From: Comamonas sp. 26
GTDB lineage: Bacteria; Pseudomonadota; Gammaproteobacteria; Burkholderiales; Burkholderiaceae_C
Length of the DNA stretch: 64,000 bases
Direction: 5' to 3'
Assembly: GCF_002754475.1 (NCBI RefSeq)
Contig: NZ_PEFL01000001.1
Coordinates: forward strand, 310,001 to 374,000
The first letter of the stretch is position 1. Each line of letters starts with the position of its first letter. Below the pieces are notes generated by a model, which worked only from the letters and a program-made list of their open reading frames with translations, was not told where the DNA came from and did no database searches. Positions 1-8,060 of this stretch are shown here, one piece after another. The position numbers were made by a program, and so were the translations under genes.

Positions 1-1005
1 GAACAGCGTGTTGACCGCTGGGAACACATGGACGGGGCGCTTTTTGAGCACCTTGACAAACTTCGGAATATCGCGCGGATTGGGGATCAGGCTCAGGCTG
101 CCGCCCAGCCGCATGGCGAACAGGCAGACCGTGAGCGCGAAGATGTGATACAGCGGCAAGGCCGCGACGATATGGGTTTCATGGGCCTTGACCCGGCCTT
201 CAAGCGCAGGCGTGAACCAGGTGTGGGCTTGCAGCGTGGCCGCCACGATGTTGCGGTGGGTCAGCACCGCGCCTTTGGACAGGCCCGTGGTGCCGCCCGT
301 GTATTGCAAAAAGGCGGTGGAGTCGAGCGTGGCCGTACTGGGGATCAGCTTGCGCTCTGCACCCGCCGCCAGCGCCTTGGTGAACGGCGTGACCTGGCGC
401 TGCTGGTTACCGGTGCCAGGACCTGCGCCAAGGGGCAGATCAAAGGCGGGCACCATCTTGGCCAGATGCCGCACGGCAAACGTGATCCAGCTGCCATACA
501 GGCCGCCCAGCAGGTCGCCCATGCTGCTCAGGCAGATGTGGCGGATGGCTGTGCGCTCCAGCACCTGGCCCAGTGTCTTCGCAAAATTTTCCAGAATGAT
601 GATGGCCGTGGCACCCGAGTCCTTGAGCTGGTGCTCCAGCTCGCGCGGGGTGTAGAGCGGGTTCACATTCACGCAGGTAAATCCCGCACGCAGCACACCG
701 GCCATGCTGACGGCGAACTGCGGCACGTTGGGCAGCATGATGGCCACGCGCGCACCGGGCTCCAGCCCCAGACTTTGCAGCCATGCGCCCATCTTTGTGG
801 ATAACTGGTCCAGCTCCGCATAGCTCATCCAGCGGTCCATGCAGACCGAAAACGGGCGGTCTGCATGCTGGGTAAAAGCCTCTTCCAGCAGGTGCACCAG
901 CGAGCGGTACTGCTCGGGATGCACATCGTGCGGCACATTGGGCGGGTAGTTTTTGAGCCAGGGAGCTGCAGCGTCCATGAAAGGCACCTTGGAGAGGCCG
1001 CTCAT
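1..1005 (-). CDS. fadD: Long-chain fatty acid-CoA ligase, N-terminal part (runs off the window)
   Basis: Activates long-chain fatty acids to acyl-CoA with ATP at the inner face of the membrane, the entry step of beta-oxidation. The 335 visible residues begin MSGLSKVPFMDAAAPWLKNY and carry the AMP-binding P-loop YTGGTTGLSKGAVLTHRN near residue 230. An N-terminal block with RAGFTCVNVNPLYTPRELEH is typical of FadD. The gene continues past base 1, so the C-terminal half is missing here. The start at 1005 is chosen because it keeps the family N-terminus; no strong ribosome binding site is visible. It is divergent from the hydrolase at 1151. Family identity is clear; chain-length preference cannot be read from sequence. 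Confidence 0.93.
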   Translation of the reverse strand, partial: MSGLSKVPFMDAAAPWLKNYPPNVPHDVHPEQYRSLVHLLEEAFTQHADRPFSVCMDRWMSYAELDQLSTKMGAWLQSLGLEPGARVAIMLPNVPQFAVSMAGVLRAGFTCVNVNPLYTPRELEHQLKDSGATAIIILENFAKTLGQVLERTAIRHICLSSMGDLLGGLYGSWITFAVRHLAKMVPAFDLPLGAGPGTGNQQRQVTPFTKALAAGAERKLIPSTATLDSTAFLQYTGGTTGLSKGAVLTHRNIVAATLQAHTWFTPALEGRVKAHETHIVAALPLYHIFALTVCLFAMRLGGSLSLIPNPRDIPKFVKVLKKRPVHVFPAVNTLF

Positions 1006-1150
1006 GCATGTTGAAGGCGGCAGGTTGAACAAAGTGAAGCGTGCTTGCGCTGCGGCTGATTCTGCGGATCGACTCTGCAAGGGTCTACGGGGGCTTGTCC
1101 TAGGCGCTTGCGGCCCGGTTTGCTAGGCTGCGCTGGTGGAGGTGTTAAAC

Positions 1151-2095
1151 GTGAATACCTGGTTTTGGCGCTGTGTGGTGATGAGTAGCTGGCTGGCGCT
1201 GCTGCTGTGGTGCGGCTACTGGTGGCAGCGCTCAGTTGCGATCGCCTTGTTGGGCGCGGGCCTGATTGCTTGCGTTGCAGGGCTGCAACTGGGTGCGCAG
1301 ATGCTGATGATGCGTGCGGTGTTGCGCAGCAGGGGGCAAGCGCTGCCAGCAGCCAGCATCGCCTGGCGCGCATGGCTGGCGGAGTGGCGCTGGGCGGTGC
1401 GCATCTTTGGCTGGCAGATTCCTTTTCAGGAAGATGCCGAGGCGGATGGCATCCACCATCATCGCGCCGTGCAGGCCGATATAGCTGCGCAAGGGCTGGT
1501 AGGCGTGGTGCTGGTGCATGGCTATTTTTGCAACCGCGCTGTGTGGAATGGCTGGCTGCGCAAGCTCAAGGCATGCGGCATTCCCTGCGCAGCCATGACC
1601 TTGGAGCCAGCCCACGGTAGCCCTGTCGAAGCCATGCTGGAAGATTTGGATCAATGCGTCAAGGCGCTTGTGCAGCATACGGGGGTAGCTCCACTTTTGG
1701 TAGCGCATAGCATGGGCGGACTGGTGGTGCGGGCCTGGCTCAAGCGGCTGAGCGCCAGTGAGCGGGCGCAGTACGCCGCCCATGTGGTGACGGTTGCCAC
1801 GCCGCATGGCGGCACATGGCTGGCGCGGTTTGCGCACCGCCAGCCAGCCGTGGATATGCGCGAAGGCAGTGACTGGTTGCAGCAGCTGGGCCAGCCGCCG
1901 CTGGATGTGCCCTTCAGCTGCTGGTGCAGCAGCAGCGACAACATCGTGTTCCCGCCCAATCTGGCTACCTTGCCGCAGGCACAGCTACATCAGGTGGATG
2001 ATGCAGCGCATATGCAGCTTTTGTTTGATTTGCGGGTGTGGCGCTATTGCCTGCAACTGCGTAGGCAGTTGCAGGAGGCGGTGGATCAGGCCTGA
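1151..2095 (+). CDS. Membrane-anchored alpha/beta hydrolase (lipase/esterase-like)
   Basis: Predicted serine hydrolase of the alpha/beta fold, 314 residues. Two hydrophobic segments in the first 60 residues (SSWLALLLWCGYWW and IALLGAGLIACVAGLQLG) suggest a membrane anchor. The nucleophile elbow is VAHSMGGLVVRAWL. VLVHGYFCNRAVWNGWLRKL gives the usual HG oxyanion strand, and a late DDAAHMQLL supplies a candidate catalytic His. I chose the GTG at 1151 because GGAGG lies about 8 bases upstream; GTG codons at 1136 and 1142 are also possible. It ends 2 bp from the stop of the MscS gene on the other strand. Substrate unknown; triacylglycerol lipase-like proteins are the nearest family I recognise. 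Confidence 0.82.
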   Translation: MNTWFWRCVVMSSWLALLLWCGYWWQRSVAIALLGAGLIACVAGLQLGAQMLMMRAVLRSRGQALPAASIAWRAWLAEWRWAVRIFGWQIPFQEDAEADGIHHHRAVQADIAAQGLVGVVLVHGYFCNRAVWNGWLRKLKACGIPCAAMTLEPAHGSPVEAMLEDLDQCVKALVQHTGVAPLLVAHSMGGLVVRAWLKRLSASERAQYAAHVVTVATPHGGTWLARFAHRQPAVDMREGSDWLQQLGQPPLDVPFSCWCSSSDNIVFPPNLATLPQAQLHQVDDAAHMQLLFDLRVWRYCLQLRRQLQEAVDQA

Positions 2096-2097
2096 GG

Positions 2098-4542
2098 CTA
2101 TGGGGTTTGCGACGCAGGGGCCGCCGCAGCTGCAGAGCTTTCCGGGTCGCGGACCAGGTGGATATCGGTGGCCGCTACCAGCGCAATGTTCTGCTCGGCG
2201 CAGCGCTGCAGCAGTCCAAACAGTAGATCGCTGCGGGTGCTGTAAACACTGCGCGAGCTGGAGACATGGCCAAAGCTGGTGATGTTGACCACGCTGCCGT
2301 TGATGGAGTCCACATACATGGCTGGTGCCGGGGTGGCCAGCACGGCTTCATGCTCGGCGTACAGGCCCAGCAGTACTTCGCGCAGCTTGACGATGTCGGT
2401 GTTCAGCGGCACGGAAAACGCAATCGCGATGCGGCCCAGCGCGCCATCCATGGTCAGGTTCTGCACGGACTTGGTGATGAACTCGGAGTTGGGGACGATG
2501 ATGGTCGACTTGTCATCGGTCTGAATCTCGGTGGCACGCACGCTGATGCGGCGAATGTCACCCACCTGATCGCCAATGCGCACCCTGTCGCCCAGCTTTA
2601 CGGGGCGCTCGGCCAGCAAGATCAGGCCAGAGACAAAGTTCTGAGTAATGGCCTGCAGACCAAAACCGATACCGACGGAAAGCGCACTGGCCAGCAGCGC
2701 CACCTTTTCAAAACCAATGCCCAGCGCAGCCAGCGTCCACAGGGCCGAGAGCGTGATGCCCACATAGCGCGCCACGGTGCTGATGGAGTTGCGGGCGCCA
2801 ATGTCCAGCTCTGTCTTGGGCAGATAGGTCTCGACCAGCCAGTGCTGCAGTGTGCGAAAGATGGTCAGGCCCGCAATCAGCACGATGAGGCCGCGCACGA
2901 TGGTCATGGGGCGCAGCACGGCATCGCCAATGGGCAGGCCCTTGGTCAGCGTGTCGGTCAGGGCCAGCAGGCTGCTGGAGTTGCCGAAGGGGGCAGTCAG
3001 GGCCAGCATGCCCAGCAGCAGCAGGCAGACACGGCCCAGTGCAGACAGCAGCACGCCAATTTGTTCCAGCCGCGATGACTTCAGGCCCGTGCCCATCACA
3101 ATGCCCTGGCCAATGCGGCTGTCGGCAGAAAATATCCAGCCAAAGAAGTCATCGGTGAACTTCATCAGCAGCGTGGTGGCCAGCACCACGACGGTGATCC
3201 ACACCATTTGCGTGGCGACAAAAACGGAGAAGTTCAGGTAGCCGATCAGCGCCGCAATCAGCGCGGCCAATACCGTCAGGTGCCCGCCCAGCCAGGCGAA
3301 CATCAGCCAGTTGCTGGTGGTGGCGGGGCGATGCTCTTGCGGGTTCTGGGCGGCTTTTTCGCGGTCTATGACCTGCTGGCGCTGGCGCTGCTTTTTGATC
3401 ACCACCAGCACCGACATGATGAGGGCGACATAGGTTAGTGCGATTAGTCCATCCAGCGCCACACTGCTGATGGCACTGGTGCGCGCGGCGATGTCTACCG
3501 CGTTGAGCATGATTGAAAACCAGGTCAGCGCGGCGGCGCCCCAGGCCAGGCGGGTGAGCTTGGGGGCGGCTTCGTCGTCAATATTCAGCAGCCGCCATGA
3601 GGGGCGCTTTGGCACCAGTAAGCTGGCACTGACGGACAGGAAGAACGCCGCCACAAACATGCCCTTGACCCAGGCGTCTGCCACCAGATCCAGCCGCGGT
3701 GCAATGGCGTCGATGAAGCGCAGGCTTTCGATAAAGACCATGCTCGCCAGGCCGGGCAGGGCTGTGCCCACCAGCAGCATCCACACCGCCAGACCCGAGC
3801 GGCGCAAGCGGCCATTGGGCGCGCGTTCAGACGCGGCAAAGCTGCGGCCCAGAGTGCGCAGCCAGATGCGCAGCGGAAACATCAGCATCAGTGCGGCCAG
3901 CGTGCCCAGCAGCGGAATCTTCCAGCCGTGCTGCGCAATGGCGGCGTTGAAGCTGGCTTCGCCCTGGCGAATCAGGCCATGGATGCGCTGCAGGTCAAGG
4001 GGAATGTCAGCGGCAAACTTCTTCCACAGCGAGGGCGACAGGGGGGATTCGACTTTGCGCGCAATTTGAGCGTTGAACTGCTGGGTGCGGATTTTTTCAA
4101 TGCTGTCGACCGCCTGCTTTGCTTCAACGGACAGCAGCTTGCCGCGTTTGATAGCTGAATCCAGATCGCTGTGCTGCTGCGACAGCTCCTTGCGCTGCTG
4201 CTTGATCTCTGGGCTTTCTTCCACGCCATCGGCCACACTGCCTAGCTGGGCGATGCGGGCGTCAAGCTGCTTGAGCAAGGGCTCCAGCGCCGCGACGGCA
4301 CTGTCCGCATCGCGTTTGGATTGCAGCGCGCTTTCAGAAAGGGTTTGCAGGGTATCGGCCGAGTCGGTGTCGTCCAGTGCTTTGCGCATGGCGTCCAGCG
4401 AGGTGGCGGCCTGCTCCAGTTGCTGAAGCGATGCGGTCTGCGGATCGGTGGTGGACGGCGAAATCTCAGCCGCGATGGCCAGGCCTATACAGAGATGAAG
4501 CGCGATGAGCCAGCGCAGCAGTCGGATGCAAGGGTGTTGCAT
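2098..4542 (-). CDS. MscS-family mechanosensitive channel with DUF3772-type N-terminus
   Basis: Large inner-membrane channel of the MscS superfamily (814 residues), expected to release solutes on hypo-osmotic stress. A signal peptide (LRWLIALHLCIGLAIAAEIS) precedes a periplasmic, helical, Gln/Asp-rich region of about 180 residues, likely coiled coil. About ten hydrophobic segments follow. The pore-lining helix and beta domain are plain near residues 620-700: LSVGIGFGLQAITQNFVSG, then ILLAERPVKLGDRVRIGD and IVPNSEFITKSVQN. An open frame extends to a TTG at 4572; ATG 4542 is preferred because it starts directly before the signal peptide. It is convergent with the hydrolase. Length and layout match the DUF3772/YbiO-like group rather than small MscS. 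Confidence 0.9.
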   Translation of the reverse strand: MQHPCIRLLRWLIALHLCIGLAIAAEISPSTTDPQTASLQQLEQAATSLDAMRKALDDTDSADTLQTLSESALQSKRDADSAVAALEPLLKQLDARIAQLGSVADGVEESPEIKQQRKELSQQHSDLDSAIKRGKLLSVEAKQAVDSIEKIRTQQFNAQIARKVESPLSPSLWKKFAADIPLDLQRIHGLIRQGEASFNAAIAQHGWKIPLLGTLAALMLMFPLRIWLRTLGRSFAASERAPNGRLRRSGLAVWMLLVGTALPGLASMVFIESLRFIDAIAPRLDLVADAWVKGMFVAAFFLSVSASLLVPKRPSWRLLNIDDEAAPKLTRLAWGAAALTWFSIMLNAVDIAARTSAISSVALDGLIALTYVALIMSVLVVIKKQRQRQQVIDREKAAQNPQEHRPATTSNWLMFAWLGGHLTVLAALIAALIGYLNFSVFVATQMVWITVVVLATTLLMKFTDDFFGWIFSADSRIGQGIVMGTGLKSSRLEQIGVLLSALGRVCLLLLGMLALTAPFGNSSSLLALTDTLTKGLPIGDAVLRPMTIVRGLIVLIAGLTIFRTLQHWLVETYLPKTELDIGARNSISTVARYVGITLSALWTLAALGIGFEKVALLASALSVGIGFGLQAITQNFVSGLILLAERPVKLGDRVRIGDQVGDIRRISVRATEIQTDDKSTIIVPNSEFITKSVQNLTMDGALGRIAIAFSVPLNTDIVKLREVLLGLYAEHEAVLATPAPAMYVDSINGSVVNITSFGHVSSSRSVYSTRSDLLFGLLQRCAEQNIALVAATDIHLVRDPESSAAAAAPASQTP

Positions 4543-4585
4543 GGTTTGATGAGGAGTGGGTCGGTGCCGCAACGCGGCGCGGATT

Positions 4586-4604
4586 GGCGGCCTTGTGGGC
4601 CGCC
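4586..4604. other. GC-rich hairpin between the MscS and phhA genes
   Basis: GGCGGCC and GGCCGCC form a perfect 7-bp stem with a 5-base loop. No T-run follows on either strand, so it is not a canonical intrinsic terminator. It sits downstream of phhA and just before the MscS gene and could separate the two minus-strand transcripts. Confidence 0.4.
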
Positions 4605-4675
4605 AGCACGCTGCAACTATAGGTGCAATGCTGCGATCAGGGTTTCCCCGTATCCCTCTGGTCTGCTATGTAGAA

Positions 4676-4718
4676 GATAGCGGCAAGCGATTGATGTGCA
4701 AGCGCTGGAGCCCTAAAT
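4676..4718. repeat. Interspersed palindromic repeat, copy A (paired arms)
   Basis: Two inverted arms, GATAGCGGCAAGCGATTGAT at 4676 and a degraded CAAGCGCTGGAGCCCTAAAT ending at 4718, match the family consensus (arm ATAGCTGCTTGCGCTTGAT and its reverse complement) seen at several other places in the window. It lies just after the phhA stop. Degenerate copy. Confidence 0.5.
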
Positions 4719-4727
4719 GAATTGTTT

Positions 4728-5576
4728 CTACAGCAGCTGTTCACCTGCCAGCAACTCCTTGGCACCGACGCTAGGCTGCTGGCGCAGCTGCTCATATAAC
4801 GGCGCAAATTCGGTGTTGGCCAGAGCTAGCAGTTGCTGCATATCGTCGATGACGAAATAGGTCTGCTGGTAGGTGTCGATCTTGTAGAGAGTACGCATGG
4901 TGCGCTCCAGCTGCAGGGGCAGGCGGTGCGGCTGAGGGCTGTTGACGCTGTATTCCAGCTCGCCTACGGAGCTGAGAATGCCCGCACCATAGGCGCGCAC
5001 GCCGCCATCCTCACGAATCAGTCCAAACTCCACCGTGTACCAGTACAGGCGCGAGAGCATTTCGCAGGCACCCAGCTCGGCGGCCTTCAGTCCGCCCTGG
5101 CCGTAGGCCTGAATGAAGTCGGCCATCACAGGGTTGAACAGCAAGGGCACATGACCGAACAGGTCGTGAAAGATGTCAGGCTCAACGATGTATTCAAACT
5201 CTTCGGGCTTGCGAATCCAGTCTGTGACGGGGAACTTGCGCTGGGCCAGCAGCGAGAAGAAGGGCACCTCGGGGATCAGCCCTGGCACACCCACAATCTC
5301 CCAGCCTGTGGCTTTGAACAGGCGGTCGTTGATCTCTTCAAAGCGCGGAATACGCTCTTTGGCACCCAGCGATGGCAAAGCGTCGATGAAATGCTGGCTG
5401 GCGCGGCCCGCCAGCAATGCGGACTGGCGCTCGTAAAGACGGTGGTAAGTGTCGTGCTCGGCTTCGGTATAGGCGGCGTAGTCCTGCGTGCAGGTGTAGT
5501 CGGCATGGGCGCGCGTGTAGTCGCCTCGCGGTGGGCGGTCGGATTGGCCATAGACAACAGGGGCTTGTCCCATCAT
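4728..5576 (-). CDS. phhA: Phenylalanine 4-monooxygenase (phenylalanine hydroxylase)
   Basis: Cytosolic non-haem iron, pterin-dependent enzyme converting L-phenylalanine to L-tyrosine. The 282 residues carry the full bacterial catalytic core. The iron ligands are His137 and His142 in IFHDLFGHVPLLFNP and Glu183 in YWYTVEFGL. The start ATGATG at 5576 has AAGGAG about 7 bases upstream. The order hppD, two Bug genes, phhA on one strand places it in a phenylalanine/tyrosine catabolic cluster whose tyrosine-derived 4-hydroxyphenylpyruvate is consumed by hppD. Its start is only 51 bp from the upstream Bug gene, so co-transcription is likely. No pterin-4a-carbinolamine dehydratase (phhB) is in the window. 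Confidence 0.97.
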   Translation of the reverse strand: MMGQAPVVYGQSDRPPRGDYTRAHADYTCTQDYAAYTEAEHDTYHRLYERQSALLAGRASQHFIDALPSLGAKERIPRFEEINDRLFKATGWEIVGVPGLIPEVPFFSLLAQRKFPVTDWIRKPEEFEYIVEPDIFHDLFGHVPLLFNPVMADFIQAYGQGGLKAAELGACEMLSRLYWYTVEFGLIREDGGVRAYGAGILSSVGELEYSVNSPQPHRLPLQLERTMRTLYKIDTYQQTYFVIDDMQQLLALANTEFAPLYEQLRQQPSVGAKELLAGEQLL

Positions 5577-5627
5577 GTGCTCCTTTTTGTAGAAGGTCTG
5601 GCTAAACCACCGCCCGCAGGCGACGAC

Positions 5628-6593
5628 TTAGCCTGCCTTGATCTTGGTTGCGCTGATCAAAAACTGAAATTTTCGGTTCTCGCGCTTCACAAACTCTGAA
5701 AACTCAAGCAGTCGCATGTTTTCCTGGGCAATGCCCATCTTGCGGTACTGGCTGCGGTATTTCGGGTCATTCAGTGCTGCCTGAAATGCTTCTGCGTACT
5801 TCTGGGCGTCCTTGTCTGGCAGGCTGGCCGGTGCAAACACGCCAAACCAGGTAGCCACATCAAAGCCCGGCACGGCTTCGTTCATCGGTGGCACATTGGG
5901 CAGGGCAATGTTGGGCGACAAGGTGGTGACGGACAGCGGGACCAGCTCGCCCGATGCGATCAGGGGCAGGGCGGAGGCGAGGTTGTCAAAAACCATGTCC
6001 ACCTCGCCTTTGAGCAAGGCTTTCTGGGCGGCAGATGCGCCCTCGTACTGCTGGTTGCTGATACGCAGATTGGCCAGCGTCTTGAACATCTCACCCGCGA
6101 TGTGGCCAATGCTCCCGTTACCTGCAGCGCCCAGTTTCAGACCATTGGGGTGGGCTTTGATATAGGCGACCAGGTCGGTGGTGTTTTGCAGTTTCAGCTC
6201 GGCTGCGCGGGCCTTGGTGGTGACCAGCACATTAGGTACGCGGGCTACCAGAATCAGGGGCTTGAAGTCTGTGTTGACGTCATAGCTCAGAGCCTTGCCC
6301 AGATGCGGGAGCACGGCATGCGTGGCTACGGCACCCATGACAACCAGGTTTTGCTGGGGCTGGGCCTTGGCGATGAGATCGACGCCTGTCACCCCCCCTG
6401 CGCCGGGCTTGTTCGTGACGGTGATATTGCCCAGGTTTTGCCGGGCACCTTCGGACAACAGATGCGCTGAGGTATCGAGAGGGCCGCCAGCAGGATAAGG
6501 GACGACGAAGGACAGGGGCTGGGCCGCGTTTTGGGCAAAGGCGCTAAAGGCGGAGGCGGAGAGCAGGGCAGCAAGCAGTAAGGTACGTTTCAC
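5628..6593 (-). CDS. Bug-family (TctC) periplasmic solute-binding protein 1
   Basis: Periplasmic binding protein of the Bug/TctC family, 321 residues; these feed tripartite tricarboxylate (TctAB) transporters or act in sensing. A Sec signal peptide MKRTLLLAALLSASAFSAFA is followed by LSFVVPYPAGGPLDTSA, the family ligand-loop motif. GNGSIGHIAGEMF and PGFDVATWFGVFAP are also typical. The frame has no in-frame ATG; GTG 6593 gives a clean signal peptide and is chosen. The open frame continues upstream across the next gene, but that part is not coding. The ligand is unknown. Its position before phhA hints at an aromatic amino or keto acid, by context only. No TctA or TctB gene is present here. Confidence 0.9.
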   Translation of the reverse strand: MKRTLLLAALLSASAFSAFAQNAAQPLSFVVPYPAGGPLDTSAHLLSEGARQNLGNITVTNKPGAGGVTGVDLIAKAQPQQNLVVMGAVATHAVLPHLGKALSYDVNTDFKPLILVARVPNVLVTTKARAAELKLQNTTDLVAYIKAHPNGLKLGAAGNGSIGHIAGEMFKTLANLRISNQQYEGASAAQKALLKGEVDMVFDNLASALPLIASGELVPLSVTTLSPNIALPNVPPMNEAVPGFDVATWFGVFAPASLPDKDAQKYAEAFQAALNDPKYRSQYRKMGIAQENMRLLEFSEFVKRENRKFQFLISATKIKAG

Positions 6594-6724
6594 AATGGTT
6601 TCCGGGAAAGAGAGCCCCACCGAGGGCGTCCGGAAGTATAGAAACGCAGAGGACAGCGAAATCCCTGCAGGCGGAATATATTCCGCAGCGTCAGTAAAGG
6701 CTTGCGTCGCTTTGGGCGGCAGCG

Positions 6725-7810
6725 TCAGGGGATCAGCTGATAGTCCTTGAGAATTTTGCCGTAGTAGCTGTGCTCCTGCTGCAAAAAACGGGCGAAGTCT
6801 TGCAGGCGCAAGTCCTCGCGGATCACGCCCATGGCGTCGAAGTATTCCTGCACCTTGGGCCTTTGCAGCGTCTGCGCAAAAGCGTCTGACCAGCGCTTGG
6901 CCAGTGCATCCGGTATGCCGGCTGTGGCAAACACGCCAAACCAGGTAGGCAGGTTCAGCCCCGGTACGCTGGGCTCCAGGCTGGGCACTTGCGGCAACAC
7001 GGGCAACGGTGAGCGCGCAGTCACACCAATCGCCTTGAGGCGACCGGCGCGCAGATGAATCAGCGCTGAGGCAATGTTGTCGAACATCAGGTCGGCTGAC
7101 CCGTCCAGCAGCGCCGACAGCGCCGGATTGGCCCCGGAAAACGGCAGGTGCTGCAGCGGAATGCGGGTGAGTGACTGAAACAGCTGGCCCGCAATATGGC
7201 CAATGCTGCCATTGCCCGCTGAGGCATAGCGCAGGGGCTGCTTGGTTTTGCTCATGAAGCGCAGCAAATCGTCGGGCGTGTAGATGCGCCATTGAATGGC
7301 CAGATCGGCGCGCATGACCAGCACATGGGGCATGCGCGCGACCATGGTGAGAGGCTGAAAGTCGCGCAGCGGGTCGTAGGGCAGTTGCGGGTTCAGCCAG
7401 GGCAGGACGGCATGCGTGGCCACCGCGCCCATCAGCAGCATGGGCTCGCGTGCGCCCGCTCTGGCCACCATGGCTGCGCCCTTTGCCCCACCATCGCCAT
7501 GCACATTGAGCACCTGAATGGAGCCCAGTGTCGTGGTCTCCGCCGCCAGCTTGCGCGCTGAGCGATCGAGCGGGCCGCCCGCTGAGTAGGGAACGACCAG
7601 AGACAGCTCGCTCTTGCGGCGGCCGGTGTTTGAGGGAAATTCGCCATGTGACCCTACAGCTAGTGCGCTGGAAGCTACTAAAGATGTAGCAGTCGTGGCG
7701 GCCAGCCTGAGTGCCTGGCGTCTTGAAAGACCGTGGGCTGCGGCAGGTAACTCGACTCCCGGCGCTCCGCAGGCTTGTGAGGCAGTGGCGGGTGGATGAG
7801 GGTGCGGCAC
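6725..7810 (-). CDS. Bug-family (TctC) solute-binding protein 2, with Tat-type leader
   Basis: Second Bug protein, 361 residues, clearly paralogous to its neighbour. Both share GAVATHAVLP, GNGSIGHIAG and a late TWFGVFA, and both have the VVPY-AGGPLD loop. Unlike the neighbour it starts with a long n-region followed by SRRQALRLAATTATSLVASS, a twin-arginine-like leader, so export of a folded protein is possible. The start is a GTG at 7810 with no clear ribosome binding site. Part of the leader is encoded by DNA resembling the interspersed repeat (7662-7683). A 131-bp gap separates it from the downstream Bug gene. Family certain; Tat export and ligand are inferences. Confidence 0.87.
   Translation of the reverse strand: MPHPHPPATASQACGAPGVELPAAAHGLSRRQALRLAATTATSLVASSALAVGSHGEFPSNTGRRKSELSLVVPYSAGGPLDRSARKLAAETTTLGSIQVLNVHGDGGAKGAAMVARAGAREPMLLMGAVATHAVLPWLNPQLPYDPLRDFQPLTMVARMPHVLVMRADLAIQWRIYTPDDLLRFMSKTKQPLRYASAGNGSIGHIAGQLFQSLTRIPLQHLPFSGANPALSALLDGSADLMFDNIASALIHLRAGRLKAIGVTARSPLPVLPQVPSLEPSVPGLNLPTWFGVFATAGIPDALAKRWSDAFAQTLQRPKVQEYFDAMGVIREDLRLQDFARFLQQEHSYYGKILKDYQLIP
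7662..7683. repeat. Repeat-family-like segment inside the Bug 2 leader
   Basis: GTGCGCTGGAAGCTACTAAA resembles the right arm of the interspersed repeat (AGCGCTGGCAGCTATCAAA). It is read in frame through the hydrophobic part of the Tat-like leader. Weak match; could be chance. Confidence 0.3.
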
Positions 7811-7857
7811 GTTGGCTTTCAGGGCGTTGATCAGCGCTGCAGCGGGCCGGTGTCACC

Positions 7858-7872
7858 TGTGGTTTGACCACA
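7858..7872. promoter_or_regulatory. Short inverted repeat upstream of Bug 2
   Basis: TGTGGT-TTG-ACCACA is a perfect 6-bp inverted repeat about 48 bp upstream of the Bug 2 start and in the 250-bp gap after hppD. It is a plausible operator for an unlinked regulator, though short palindromes occur by chance. I see nothing else definite in 7811-8060. Confidence 0.3.
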
Positions 7873-8060
7873 AATGCGGCGATGCAACATTTGTGAAAGT
7901 ATAGATATGAAAAATGTAGCGGATATGGTCTGTTTGATCGTTGGTGGCTGTTGGGCAACAGCATCTCGCTCCAGTCTGCTGCAGGGCGGCTGGCGCAGGC
8001 AGAAGGGCTGGGGCGAGGGGTGAACATGGCCGTATTGCCGGTGTGATGGGCGTGGCAGGC

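Noticed and set aside
5628..8027. Single 799-codon frame spanning both Bug regions
   Set aside because: Only the last 321 codons encode a protein with motifs. The upstream part is a different frame of the Bug 2 gene with no family features, and a clean Sec signal peptide starts at 6593.
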